In this document: positions 1-8,474 of the stretch, piece by piece
Position numbering within the stretch: position 1 is the first letter of the stretch
Layout: the number at the start of each line of letters is the position of its first letter
Assembly: GCA_002887195.1 (NCBI GenBank)
Contig: PJAB01000989.1
Coordinates: 1 to 18,423, forward strand
Reading direction: 5' to 3'
DNA length: 18,423 bases
DNA from: Chrysochromulina parva
Lineage: Eukaryota > Haptophyta > Prymnesiales > Chrysochromulinaceae
Made by a program: the position numbers and the translations under genes
The notes under the pieces: generated by a model
The model's database searches: none
The model's input: the letters and a program-made list of their open reading frames with translations, nothing else
What the model was told of the DNA's origin: nothing

Positions 1-2596
1 GTCCACCCGCGGCGCCGATCTGCTCCTTGTACAGCGAGCCGCCTGGCACGGAGTACAACTCTGAGCAGAGCTTGGAGAGCAGTGACGCGCCGCCATGCGC
101 CACGAGCAGTGCGCGGATGGACTCGAAGATGGAGGGCGAAGGGGCGCTGTGCTGAGCACTTGCATGCGCTGCTGAGGACTCGAAGATGGAGGGCGAAGGG
201 GCGCGGTGCTGAGCACTTGCATGCGCTGCTGAAGGCACGCCTTTCCCTTGGTTGAACGGTAGCACGAGGACATCAAACGAGTACGAGCCCGACGGAGGAC
301 GGAGCTCATCGATGACGTGCTTGGGCACGGCTAGGGCGCGTGCCGCCGCCTCGGGCGTCGTCCACTCGACGAAGCCACATCCGCGCTCCGCTCGCACCCT
401 GCAGCTCACGACGGCGCCGAAACGCCCAAAGTGACGAGACAGCGCCGTCTCGGCACGCGTTTGCTCACTCGGGTCGCTCATCTTGGGTAGCACGACAAAC
501 GCCTTTCGTGAGCTGACGGCGGAAGGAGGAGGCACATCTCTACCGGTAGGCACATCTCTACTGCCGCTCGCCGAGCCTGCTGCAGCTGCCTGAGCAGCTG
601 CTCCATCCCTCCTCCCCCCGCCAACGTCGCCGAAGGCTTCCCGTAGACTGAGCTGAATGGCAAGGGCAAGTTCCCTCGCCTCACGCTCCTCCGCAGCGGC
701 TGCGGACTGCGACTGCGACTGCGACTGCGACTGCAACTTTGCCTGCGAGTGCGAGTGCGAGTGCGAGGCTGTCGCCACCCCACGGAGCCTCGGCAGCTCC
801 TTGCGCTGAGTCCGCGTGCGGGCAGCAGCCGCAGCGGCCGCGAGCACCGCCGCTTCTTCTGCTTCGAAGTCATCCTCCTCCTCCTCCTCGTCCTCCTCCT
901 CCTCGTCCTCCTCGTCCTCCTCGTCCTCGTCCTCCTCGTCCTCGTCCTCGTCCTCGTTCTCGTCCTCCTTACCGCCCACCTCTGTCTCCTTACCGCCCGC
1001 CTCTGCCTTTGTCTCATTCTCCACCTCCCTCGATGCCAGTTTGCCTGTGGACGCCTTCCCTTCTTGCCTCGTAGGCGCCGTGTTGGCACTCGACCCGCAG
1101 GCCTTCGTGGGCATCGCCTCGGCCTTCGCCCACCCCTCACTGCCTAATGGGCTGCTCAACGGGTGGCCCCTTGCCTGGTTCGTCTTCTGCTGGTTGAGAT
1201 GCTTCGCCTGCCTCTCCTGCTCCTCCGCTGCCAACAACTCCGCCGCCACCCTCTCGGCCTCCGCCCGCTTCGCTAGCTGTGTCGCCCGAGCGCCATGCTG
1301 AGCGTCCTCCTGCACCGCCGCCGGCATGGACGGGATGCGCGCGAGAAAGGTGTCGCCCGCCTTCAGTCCCTCAGGAAGCACCGCCGAGTACTTGACGCCA
1401 TCAACCGCAAACTCAATTTTGCGATCCGCCTTGGCGCCGGCTGGAACGAGCAAGGACACTTCACTGGTCCCCATCGAGGCCCCAACGGGAAGGATCTGCT
1501 TGGGCGCCACAAGCTGCCCATGAGCCTCGTGCCGGGCGCCTCCCAACGGCTGCCCATGAGCGCCGTGCCGGGCGCCTCCCAACGGCTGCCCATGCTTGCG
1601 TGCACGCCTTTCCTTGAGCTTGAGCAGAGCCTCTGCCCTCTCCGCCTGCGCCTGCATTCGGTCCTCTTGGTGCATGAGGACCTGCTCGTACTCTCCAAAC
1701 TTTTTGGTGAACTCTCGGGTCGAAAAGAGGCCGAGGAGCTGGTAGGAGAAGGCCGCCGTGCTGTCGAGCACGTAGCCCTGCACACGTGCCAAATTGAGCT
1801 CTGCGTCGCGCGGGCAGCTCGTGGCATGTGACGGTCGGCAGCTCACACAGAACCACCTGCCGTGTGCAGAAGCGTCAAGCTCCGGAGGCGGCGTGTGGAG
1901 CCCCAGCATTGGCGAGCTGCTTCTACAGCAGCCGACACAAAGCATGTGTCCACCGGTCATCGGCAGGTGAATCTTGGCTTCGGCGTCCGGACCGTCCGCC
2001 TCGAAGCCCATCGCATCGCGTGCGAACGCACGCACCTTGGCGCTCGCCTCGTGCTTCTCGATCGCGAGCGCTCGCTCGGCGAGCGCCTTTCCCAGGAGGG
2101 CCACCCTGGCGGCACGGTCCTCACGATTCGACAGTATTTCTTCTTCCGCGAGCGCCACCGCCGCCGCCTCCAGCGCCACGAGCGGCTGCAGGTACGCCAA
2201 CGAGCGCGCCGAGTGGCCGTCCAAAGCCGAGACCGGCGTGATGCGCCCGACGCACTGAAAGCAGCACGCAGTGCTGCAGTCAGAGCACGTGACCATGTGC
2301 TCGACGACGCACTCAGAGCAGACCCAGTCTTTGCACACCACACATTCCTTGTGGTACATTTCTCGACATCTTTTGCAGTAATTGAAGCAGCAGTAAGCGC
2401 AGGACGTGCTGCACGCTCCGCACGTGACTTCAACGCAGCCATCGCCTTCGCAGAAATACATGCAGTCATCGCATACTTCCCTGAGGCAGTCTTCTGCGGC
2501 CAAGCCCCGCTCGAAGCAGTCGCATATTTTAGGGCAGCCCATGCTTTCGCCGCAATCGCCGCACATGCGCTTGTGATCGACTGGCGGCGCCAACAT
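1..2596 (-). CDS. Multidomain Cys-rich / UIM / RRM protein, 3' partial
   Basis: One minus-strand frame is open without a stop from 2683 to the window edge. I take Met at 2596 as the start, giving at least 865 residues; an upstream exon is possible. In order: dense Cys clusters at residues 12-115 (many CxxC pairs, some His), a second CxxCC/CxxC cluster at about 220-262, a charged helical stretch, a 'PEGLKAGDTFLARIP' segment near 410-421, a pure Asp/Glu tract at about 546-575, SH and SQ repeats (611-631), a textbook ubiquitin-interacting motif (ELALAIQLSLREAF, about 642-655), and an RRM at about 699-780 with RNP2-like AFVVLP and RNP1-like RGCGFVEW. A 19-residue tandem repeat and a helical tail (IRALLVAHGGASLLSKL) follow; the tail recalls LOTUS/OST-HTH domains, weakly. 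Inference: a zinc-binding RNA-binding protein linked to ubiquitin. The true name is unknown. It is divergent from the glycosyltransferase gene at 2876. Confidence 0.75.
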   Translation of the reverse strand, partial: MLAPPVDHKRMCGDCGESMGCPKICDCFERGLAAEDCLREVCDDCMYFCEGDGCVEVTCGACSTSCAYCCFNYCKRCREMYHKECVVCKDWVCSECVVEHMVTCSDCSTACCFQCVGRITPVSALDGHSARSLAYLQPLVALEAAAVALAEEEILSNREDRAARVALLGKALAERALAIEKHEASAKVRAFARDAMGFEADGPDAEAKIHLPMTGGHMLCVGCCRSSSPMLGLHTPPPELDASAHGRWFCVSCRPSHATSCPRDAELNLARVQGYVLDSTAAFSYQLLGLFSTREFTKKFGEYEQVLMHQEDRMQAQAERAEALLKLKERRARKHGQPLGGARHGAHGQPLGGARHEAHGQLVAPKQILPVGASMGTSEVSLLVPAGAKADRKIEFAVDGVKYSAVLPEGLKAGDTFLARIPSMPAAVQEDAQHGARATQLAKRAEAERVAAELLAAEEQERQAKHLNQQKTNQARGHPLSSPLGSEGWAKAEAMPTKACGSSANTAPTRQEGKASTGKLASREVENETKAEAGGKETEVGGKEDENEDEDEDEEDEDEEDEEDEEEEDEEEEEDDFEAEEAAVLAAAAAAARTRTQRKELPRLRGVATASHSHSHSQAKLQSQSQSQSQSAAAAEEREARELALAIQLSLREAFGDVGGGRRDGAAAQAAAAGSASGSRDVPTGRDVPPPSAVSSRKAFVVLPKMSDPSEQTRAETALSRHFGRFGAVVSCRVRAERGCGFVEWTTPEAAARALAVPKHVIDELRPPSGSYSFDVLVLPFNQGKGVPSAAHASAQHRAPSPSIFESSAAHASAQHSAPSPSIFESIRALLVAHGGASLLSKLCSELYSVPGGSLYKEQIGAAGG
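119..232 (-). repeat. 57-bp direct tandem repeat, two copies, coding or intronic
   Basis: Copies at 119-175 and 176-232 are nearly identical. Read on the minus strand in the RRM gene frame, they add a 19-residue Ala/Ser/His/Pro-rich repeat. Each copy contains GCATGCAAGTGCTCA followed by a GC/CT-rich run that ends in AG. The same core occurs at the 3' ends of introns 1 and 2 of the gene at 2876. Because 57 is a multiple of three, frame alone cannot say whether these copies are translated or are small introns. Confidence 0.85.
868..960 (-). repeat. GAG/GAC trinucleotide tract coding poly-Asp/Glu
   Basis: The plus strand shows a run of cctc/cgtc triplets; the minus strand reads GAG and GAC codons. 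In the frame of the RRM gene it encodes an unbroken acidic stretch of roughly 30 residues. Other frames give poly-Ser, poly-Leu or Pro/Arg runs, which create spurious open frames on both strands. The tract is likely length-variable. Confidence 0.85.
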
Positions 2597-2875
2597 CCCG
2601 CACGGTCCGCCACAGGCCACGGGGACCGACGATGACCGACACAAGATTCCGATTGACGAACGCGACTTTTTACTGTAGCAATTTTACATGTATGCATTTG
2701 TGAAACTTCAAGTCCTCCCGTGTACGCCGCTCACGACTTTTGGAGATTCCAAATTCGGCAAGTTTTCAGCATGTTGTGTGGGGAAAAATCACTCTGGAGC
2801 GCAACGCCTCTTGAGAACAAAAAGCAGGCGGCAAAAGAGCCTCACCGAACACGACGGGTGCGGGGCGGAACCACA
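2597..2875. promoter_or_regulatory. Divergent intergenic region between RRM gene and GT29-like gene
   Basis: About 280 bp separate the two proposed start codons. It holds the most AT-rich stretch nearby, around 2660-2710 (gactttttactgtagcaatt onward). That is where a core promoter would be expected, but no single TATA box is convincing. An upstream in-frame Met at 2720 could extend the GT29-like protein by 52 residues, so part of this region may be transcribed or coding. Confidence 0.4.
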
Positions 2876-5581
2876 ATGTATCACAAGAGAAGCATGAGCC
2901 TTGACACCGGCACGAGGGAGCATCTCATACAGTCAGTACGGTCACCCGGAAGCAGTTTTGAGCTCTCATGCAGTTCGGAGATGCTTCTCCGTATGCCCAT
3001 GACTTCTCCGCAGCAGCAGCAGCAGCACGTCGTTGATGTGGAACGCATCGCTGTCGCCGTGGTCGACATGATCCAATACCGATGCACGAAGGCCATCGCC
3101 TGCTTCCTGTGGGACCTGCTGCGGTACGCGATCTTCCTCCATGTCAGCTGGATATTGGGCTGGGCACTGCTCGTGGCGTTGAACGGGTTCACAACGGCAC
3201 CGCTATGCGGCAATCGTTGCACGATAGCTGACCGCGTCAACGAGACCCTGCCCTGGCACGCGCCCGACGCCTTCTTCTTCTACCTCATCCTGTACGTGCT
3301 CGTGCTGCTGCTCACCTACTACCTGGCAGCCAGGCGCTGGCTGACCGCATCACAGCACCTCGCCTCGCGGCTCCTCAAGCTGGCGGCCATCGCGCTACTC
3401 GCGCCCGCTTACCTGTCTCATGTCTTCTGGGGGCCGGTCATCTTTTGGTATGCGAACGTGCCCTACCTCGACTTCGACCCGACGCACGCCCTCCTCGATC
3501 ATCAATCCCCCCTGCAGCCACTCGCCGCGCTCAAGCTGCCCAACGGCACGATGGTCCACCTGAGGCCGAGTGACGTGGCTCTTGTGGGTAACGGCCCGCT
3601 GAGCGCCGAGCAGCGCGCGTTCCTGCGCCGGTCGGCGCCCGATCAGGTGTACCGCTTCAACGGCATGACAAACTTGCTGCCCGACGAGCCGGTGGGCCAC
3701 TTGTTCGTGCGGCGCATCGATGACTTTGGCACGCAGCTGCGGGCCCGGGGCGACTCGATGGGTACCGGGGGGGACTCGATGGGTACCGGGAGGGACTCGC
3801 GGGGTACCGGTAACAACGCCGAGGCGCCGCGGCATCTGAGGGCGGGAGATTATTGGGGGCTGGCGCCAGCGTTGCATCGAGCGGCCGTGATCGAATGGCT
3901 CTATGTGCCAGGGGTCGCCATCGTGCGCCAGCGCACCATGTGTAGCCGTGCCGTCCAAGCGGTCGAAGTGATCCTCCTGAATGGCACCCACCGCGATGCA
4001 GGCTTTTACTCCAACTTCTACGGCCTGCCGGTGCGCCTCGCGCGCGCGCCTCGCGCCTTGCGAGGGCCTCATGCAAGTGCTCACTACGGCGCGACCCTCC
4101 CCTCCCTCTTCAGGTTCGCCTCGCGCACTGCGAGGGCCTGTGCAAGGCGGCACCGCCCTCGGGGGGAGGTTCGAAAGCGCCCGGCGGCTGGACCTCAGGT
4201 TTCCTCGGGCTGCTCGAGGTCCTCGATCGGAAGCGTCCTGTCGGGCGCGTCCATCTGCTTGGAATGAACTTTGGCGCTGCGCCCAACAATCAGCATGCCA
4301 CGCACGTCGAACGTCGGTTCGTGCCGAAGCGCGTCGTCCACGGGCTACGGCCTGCCCTGCATGCAAGTGCTCACCACGGCGCCCCTTCCCCATCCCTACC
4401 CCTCGCTCCAAAGGTTCGTTCAGATGCTCGTCGCCCACGGGCGCGTGGTGATGCACCGCTCGCCCTCGGCCATGTACCACTCCGAGATCGCTGCCGGCAA
4501 TAAGGAGGCCTTGCATCATTTGACCTTCCCAACCAACCTCTTTGTCAAGGACACGCGGATCCAGGGCATGCGCTGCGGCGAGTGGAACGTCTGGTGGGCT
4601 CCGCAGTGGCAATGGTCACCCCAAACATACTACATGGGGGTCATCCCCCTGCCCCCCTTTTTCCACCCAGGCACCACACTCAAGACGGTGGATGCGGATG
4701 GCGATGAACTCCCCGACGACTACAATCCACTCAATTGCACCCAACTCTCCGAACGAGTCGAAGCGCATGATCGACAGGCACGCGCACGGCAAAAGGGGAC
4801 GCCCAAGACGGCGCCCGGGACGGCCTCGGCAAAGGACGGCGCTCAAGACGGCGCTCAAGACGGCGCTATGCACGAGCAAGGGCGCCGCCTGTCGATCAAG
4901 TCGAAGCTTCGTCGGATGGTACGGGCCGAGATTGAGATTGAGATTGAGATTGAGATCAAGTCGAAGCTTGGTCGGATGGTACGGGCCGCTGATGGCCTCT
5001 GATGGCATCTGGTGGCCTCTGATGGCATCATGTCGCTTCGACTTGATTGCATCGGATGACCCCTCTGATTGCCTCCCTCCTCAGGTGCGAACCCGCGGCC
5101 TGGGCATGTATGGTGCACAGCTACAGAGCAATGTGACTGTGCAGTCCGAGTCCCTCGAAGACTGCCAACTGCGCATGATGCTCATCCGCCGGTACGACCT
5201 CTGATTGCATGCTGATTGCATGCTGATTGCATGTTGCGCATGATGCTCATCCGCCGGTACGACCAGGCGAACGACGATCTCTCGACGTCCAGGGCGGCAC
5301 AGATGACCTCTGAATGCATGCTGATTGCATGCTGATTGCATTCCGATTGCATGCTGATTGCATGCGGATTGCATGCGGATTGCATGCTGATTGCCTCCCT
5401 CATCAGGTACGACCAGGCAAACCTCTTCGTCTCGACGCACAGGGCAGCGCCCAGGGCGCCAGGGTGGGAGCGGCGAAAGCGCTTACCCGTTTCGCCAGGG
5501 CGGCGAAAGCGCTCCGCCGTCTTGGCGGGGGATGCAGCGGGCGCTGGTACTGAGGATCGGCATTATAAAGCGGCGTTGTAA
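2876..5581 (+). CDS. Sialyltransferase-like (GT29-type) multi-pass membrane glycosyltransferase, 5 exons
   Basis: Proposed exons 2876-4030, 4114-4316, 4414-4918, 5085-5191 and 5407-5581 join in frame to 714 residues. Hydrophobic segments lie at about 74-102, 131-152 and 163-192. The enzyme region then shows an L-sialylmotif-like VALVGNGPL (235-242) with a downstream RFNGM, an S-motif-like GGWTSGFLGLLEVL to LLGMNF (about 409-438), and a VS-type HxxxxE (HATHVE, His446). That last motif runs into RRFVQMLVAHGRVVMH only when the 97-bp intron is removed, which supports both the intron and the family. GT29 enzymes move sialic or related sugars from CMP-donors in the Golgi lumen; the substrate here is unknown. 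Three or so membrane passes is unusual, since animal GT29 enzymes have one. The C-terminus after about residue 560 is unrecognised. Exon 3 may end at 4978 instead. Start at 2876 or 2894 is likeliest. Confidence 0.72.
3749..3811 (+). repeat. Three in-frame 21-bp repeats (GDSMGTG) inside the GT29-like gene
   Basis: Units at 3749-3769, 3770-3790 and 3791-3811 encode GDSMGTG, GDSMGTG and RDSRGTG. They sit as a Gly/Ser-rich insert between the L-motif and S-motif halves of the enzyme. Each unit contains GGGTACC. The frame is preserved, so they are probably translated as a flexible loop. Confidence 0.8.
4895..4988 (+). repeat. 34-bp direct repeat flanking a GAGATT microsatellite at a splice donor
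   Basis: Two copies (4895-4928, 4955-4988) of a segment running from ATCAAGTCGAAGCTT through GGATG/GTACGGGCCG enclose a (GAGATT)n tract. Each copy carries the same potential donor (ATG/GTACGG, at 4919 and 4979). Both donors are phase 0, so use of the second would add 20 residues rich in Glu and Ile. The intron ends at 5084. Confidence 0.8.
5192..5406 (+). repeat. Intron 4 of GT29-like gene: 11-bp CTGATTGCATG array with embedded exon-junction copy
   Basis: The intron starts GTACGACC, as does the next exon. Three CTGATTGCATG-type units follow, then at about 5234-5300 a copy of the exon 4 end joined directly to the exon 5 start (CGCATGATGCTCATCCGCCG then GTACGACCAGGC). About eight more 11-bp units follow before the acceptor CTGATTGCCTCCCTCATCAG/GT at 5406. 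Confidence 0.8.
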
Positions 5582-5958
5582 ACGCGGCAGGATCAGGATC
5601 GACAATTTGAATGCACCGCGGAAGGGTTACAGTTTCAATGTGCACACGGGAGGCTTGCTGCACGATATCCCATATCCCTCGGTCCCGGAGAAGGCCCCGG
5701 GGCGTCTTGCTTGATGCTCGTCGGAATCCGGTCATTTACCCGGGTCATTGCCCGTGTACATGACCGAGTCTAGACTCTAGAGAACTACAGTGTCTAAAGT
5801 AAGAGCTACAGTACAGTACTCACCACCGAAATGTACATGAATGTAACGACAAACGCACGCACGCGGAGGTGTGGGTGTGGGAGTCGGTGTCGGCACGCCG
5901 CGGCGGAGGGCCTCCTTTTTGTCTTGATTTCATCCAAGGGACTTTTTGTGCGCAGTCA
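5582..5958. other. Intergenic / UTR region between GT29-like and channel genes
   Basis: No certain gene. In another frame, a reading continuation to about 5714 (ending near codons for KGYSFNVHTGGLLHD) looks somewhat protein-like and could be an alternative C-terminus of the upstream gene if another splice exists. A perfect 12-bp palindrome, GAGTCTAGACTC, lies at 5766-5777. The stretch 5770-5850 is AT-richer and precedes the channel gene start. Confidence 0.4.
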
Positions 5959-8421
5959 ATGGACCAGCATGAGAGCGGGCCAGCGACCACCCAGCCGCTA
6001 CTCAGCCAGCGGCCATCCATCGAGGGCGGCCAACCCATCCTGGAATCGGGCACATGGATTCGGCTTGCTCCGCCCGAGGCGCAGCGCGACGACTGGTTGG
6101 CTCGGCGCTTTGGTTGGAGCCGGCAGATGCGCTTGTGGGTGAATCTGATCTTCCTGTCGTTGGTGTTATCTGCGGTGTACGTAGGCGTGCTCGTCGGCGT
6201 CGAGAAGTGGACCTTCGTGCAGAGCGTCTTCTACGCCGCCTCGATTGGTTACTCCGTGGGCATGGTGCCCGAGAACGCGGCAGGGGAGGATCTCAATCTC
6301 GAGGATGACGTGGCCATCCTATGCACGTGCGTCTACGCGTTCGCAAGCATGGGATGCCTCGCGTGCGTCGGCGCGCTCCTCGTGCAGCACGTCCTTACGC
6401 GCGATGAGAAGTTCGTGCGGCGCGAGATAGAGAGGATCACCAAGGAGAGTCCCATGGCCATCGCGGATGGCGCCTGATGGCACCTGATGGCGATCGGTCT
6501 CCGCCCCCGCTTGCACGGAACGGATCCCGCCGCCTTCATGGCCATTACATGCCCACACTTGCTACCACCGATCAGTCTTGGCTGCCTCTGCCTGCCTCTG
6601 CCTGCCTCTGCCTGCCTCTGATGGCGGCCTCTGATGGGATTCCAAGAGAGTCTTGATTGCGTCTGATTGCGTCTGATGGCGGCCTCTGATGGGATTCCAG
6701 GAGAGTCCCGTGCCCACGTTTGATTGCGTCTGATATCGCTCGGTGGCATTTCGTGTCCAGGTGAGTCTCGTGCCCACCTCGCAGAATGACGTGGGCGGCG
6801 CGCGCGGCACGGGGGGCGGCATGATCGGCGAGAGCACGACCAACGGCGGCGACGGCGGCGGGCAGCTGCGGCGCTCACTGCGGCGCCTGCTGACCCGGCT
6901 ACACTGCATCCAAAACGGCGGAGATAAAATCTCGGGCGACTGGCATTTGGCCGTCCTTATCGCATGGCTGTCGACCCTCCTCTGTGGCTGGCTCTACGGC
7001 TACTATGGCCAACTGCCAGGCCGAGACGAGCAGGACGCGACGCCCGCCGTCTATGCCCTCTGGTGGGCTGTCTCTGCGATGACGGGGGTCGGTGCCGTCT
7101 CGCCTCTCGATTCGGAAGCTGGCTTGGCGCTCGCGACAGTGTACATGGTCGTGGGCGTGCCGATCAACTCTGCTCTGCTCGCGATGTTGATTGATCGGTA
7201 CCTCTCACGTGTGCAGGAGCTTGAGGCGCGGCGCAAGGTGCTCGCTGCCCCGTCGCTGAGGATTGATGATATCTGATTGCCTCTCTCCTTCTGATTGCGC
7301 TGCCCCGTCGCTGAGGGTTGATGATATTCTGATTGCCTCTCTCCTTCTGATTGCGTTGCCCCGTCGCTGAGGATTGACGACATGAGTGTCTCTTCCCACC
7401 GATGATGGCCTCCGATTGCATCCCTCATCAGGTACTCGCCGCCCCGGGGCGATCGACCTTTGATGCGCTCGCGCACACGCGCGCCTCCCTGCACCGCTTG
7501 ACGCACGAAGGACAACGGATGACGCACGAGGGAGCGCACGATCGATCTCGGGTCGAATCTCGCGTGGTCATCACGTGGGCCGCCTATCTCGAGCACAAGC
7601 TGCGTGAGCTCGCGCAATCTCCGGGGACGCCCCTCACCACCGGCCTCATCGACTCGGTCCGCGCCTCCTCATTACTCTGATTGCATGCTGATTGCCTCTC
7701 TCATCAGGTCCGCGCCTCCTCATTACTCTGAGTACCTCTGGTCACTTTCTGATTGCCTCTCTCATCAGGTCCGCTCCTGCTTAAGAAGTCTGAGTGCATG
7801 CTGAGTGCATGCTGATTACATGCTGATTACACGCTGAGTGCATGCTGAGTGCATGCTGAGTGCATGCTGAGTGCATCATGCTTGCATCCTGATGACCTCC
7901 TTCATTAGGTCCGCGCCTCCTTCCTCGCCCTCGGAGGACACAAGGGTTACATCGACATGGACGACCTCGGGCTCAGCGGCGGCGCTGCGGGCGGCGGCTC
8001 GTGCAGCGTACGAAGTACTGTGGGGTCTCTCTTGTCATTAGGTGCCCCGCCCGCCAACAGTGGCGGGTTCTCCTTTTGCGATGGCGCGCCGCTCACCCCG
8101 ATCTCACGACAACCCTCCTGGTCATCGAGGTACCCTCCTGGGATGACCGGCGCTCAGCTCGGCGCTCAGCCCGGCCCGATGGCCACGCCTCCCAGCGCCG
8201 TGTCGGGCGCTGATATCGACGGTTCATTACTCTCGCTGCTCTCGCGCGTCGAGTCGGCGCGCGCCTCCGCCACGGGCGCCATGTCGGGCGCCGCCTGCGG
8301 GCAGCTGCCGCGCGGCGCGGAGTCGACGAGCGGGCGCTGTAGCGGGCGCTCCACCGAGATGCGACGCACCACCTTGGGCACGGATGAGCGTGAGGGCACG
8401 GGGCACGGGAACGAGTTTTAG
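5959..8421 (+). CDS. Two-pore-domain cation channel with atypical selectivity filters, 4 exons
   Basis: Exons 5959-6444, 6761-7237, 7432-7656 and 7909-8421 give 566 residues, all junctions phase 0. The layout is helix (about 59-81), pore loop with SIGYS (95-99), helix (about 117-143), linker, helix (about 223-245), pore loop with MTGVGAVSP (269-277), helix (about 283-306). This is the 2x(TM-P-TM) plan of TPK/KCNK potassium channels. The usual GYG reads GYS in pore 1 and GVG in pore 2, and the Asp after the second filter is Ala, so K+ selectivity is uncertain. The C-terminal part has an EF-hand-like FLALGGHKGYIDMDDLG that keeps the central Gly and Ile but lacks the first acidic ligands. The tail is Ser/Gly/Ala-rich and low complexity. 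Start 5959 is preferred; Met at 5869 is possible. The exon 1 donor appears to be GA rather than GT (AAG/GAGAGT) and is the weakest junction. Confidence 0.72.
6445..6760 (+). repeat. Channel intron 1: CTGATGGC/CTGCCTCTGC arrays and exon-start copies
   Basis: The interval has four-fold CTGCCTCTGC units (about 6580-6620). It also has two roughly 36-bp direct repeats (about 6616-6652 and 6671-6706), each made of TCTGATGGCGGCCTCTGATG and GGATTCCA followed by a GAGAGTC copy of the exon 2 start. The intron begins GAGAGTCCCATGGCC, the exon GTGAGTCTCGTGCCC. Noncanonical donor; boundaries tentative. Confidence 0.6.
7238..7431 (+). repeat. Channel intron 2: three tandem copies of a ~55-bp unit
   Basis: Copies of GCTGCCCCGTCGCTGAGG starting near 7244, 7299 and 7355 are each followed by TTGATGA; the first two continue into CTGATTGCCTCTCTCC. 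The intron opens GTGCTCGCTGCCCCG and exon 3 opens GTACTCGCCGCCCCG, so the array is a multiplied copy of the exon start plus intron tail. Acceptor ATCCCTCATCAG at 7431. Confidence 0.8.
7657..7908 (+). repeat. Channel intron 3: three decoy exon starts and an 11-bp CTGAGTGCATG array
   Basis: GTCCGC exon-start copies lie at 7657, 7709 and 7770, the latter two each preceded by CTGATTGCCTCTCTCATCAG. The real exon 4 starts at 7909. About eight CTGAGTGCATG/CTGATTACATG units occupy 7796-7880. The first two copies would read VRASSLL then stop, so use of the 7709 acceptor or intron retention would give the same truncated channel tail. Confidence 0.8.
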
Positions 8422-8474
8422 AAATCGCCGTCCTCATTAATATATACTGAACGAGAGCTCTGACCATAAGTGTA

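Noticed and set aside
816..1301. Open frame with a long poly-Ser run, plus overlapping Leu- and Pro/Arg-rich frames
   Set aside because: These are the other readings of the GAG/GAC tract in the minus-strand RRM gene, which alone shows recognisable domains over the whole region.
7796..7880. CRISPR-like array
   Set aside because: Units are 11 bp, contiguous, without unique spacers, and lie inside a eukaryotic intron.
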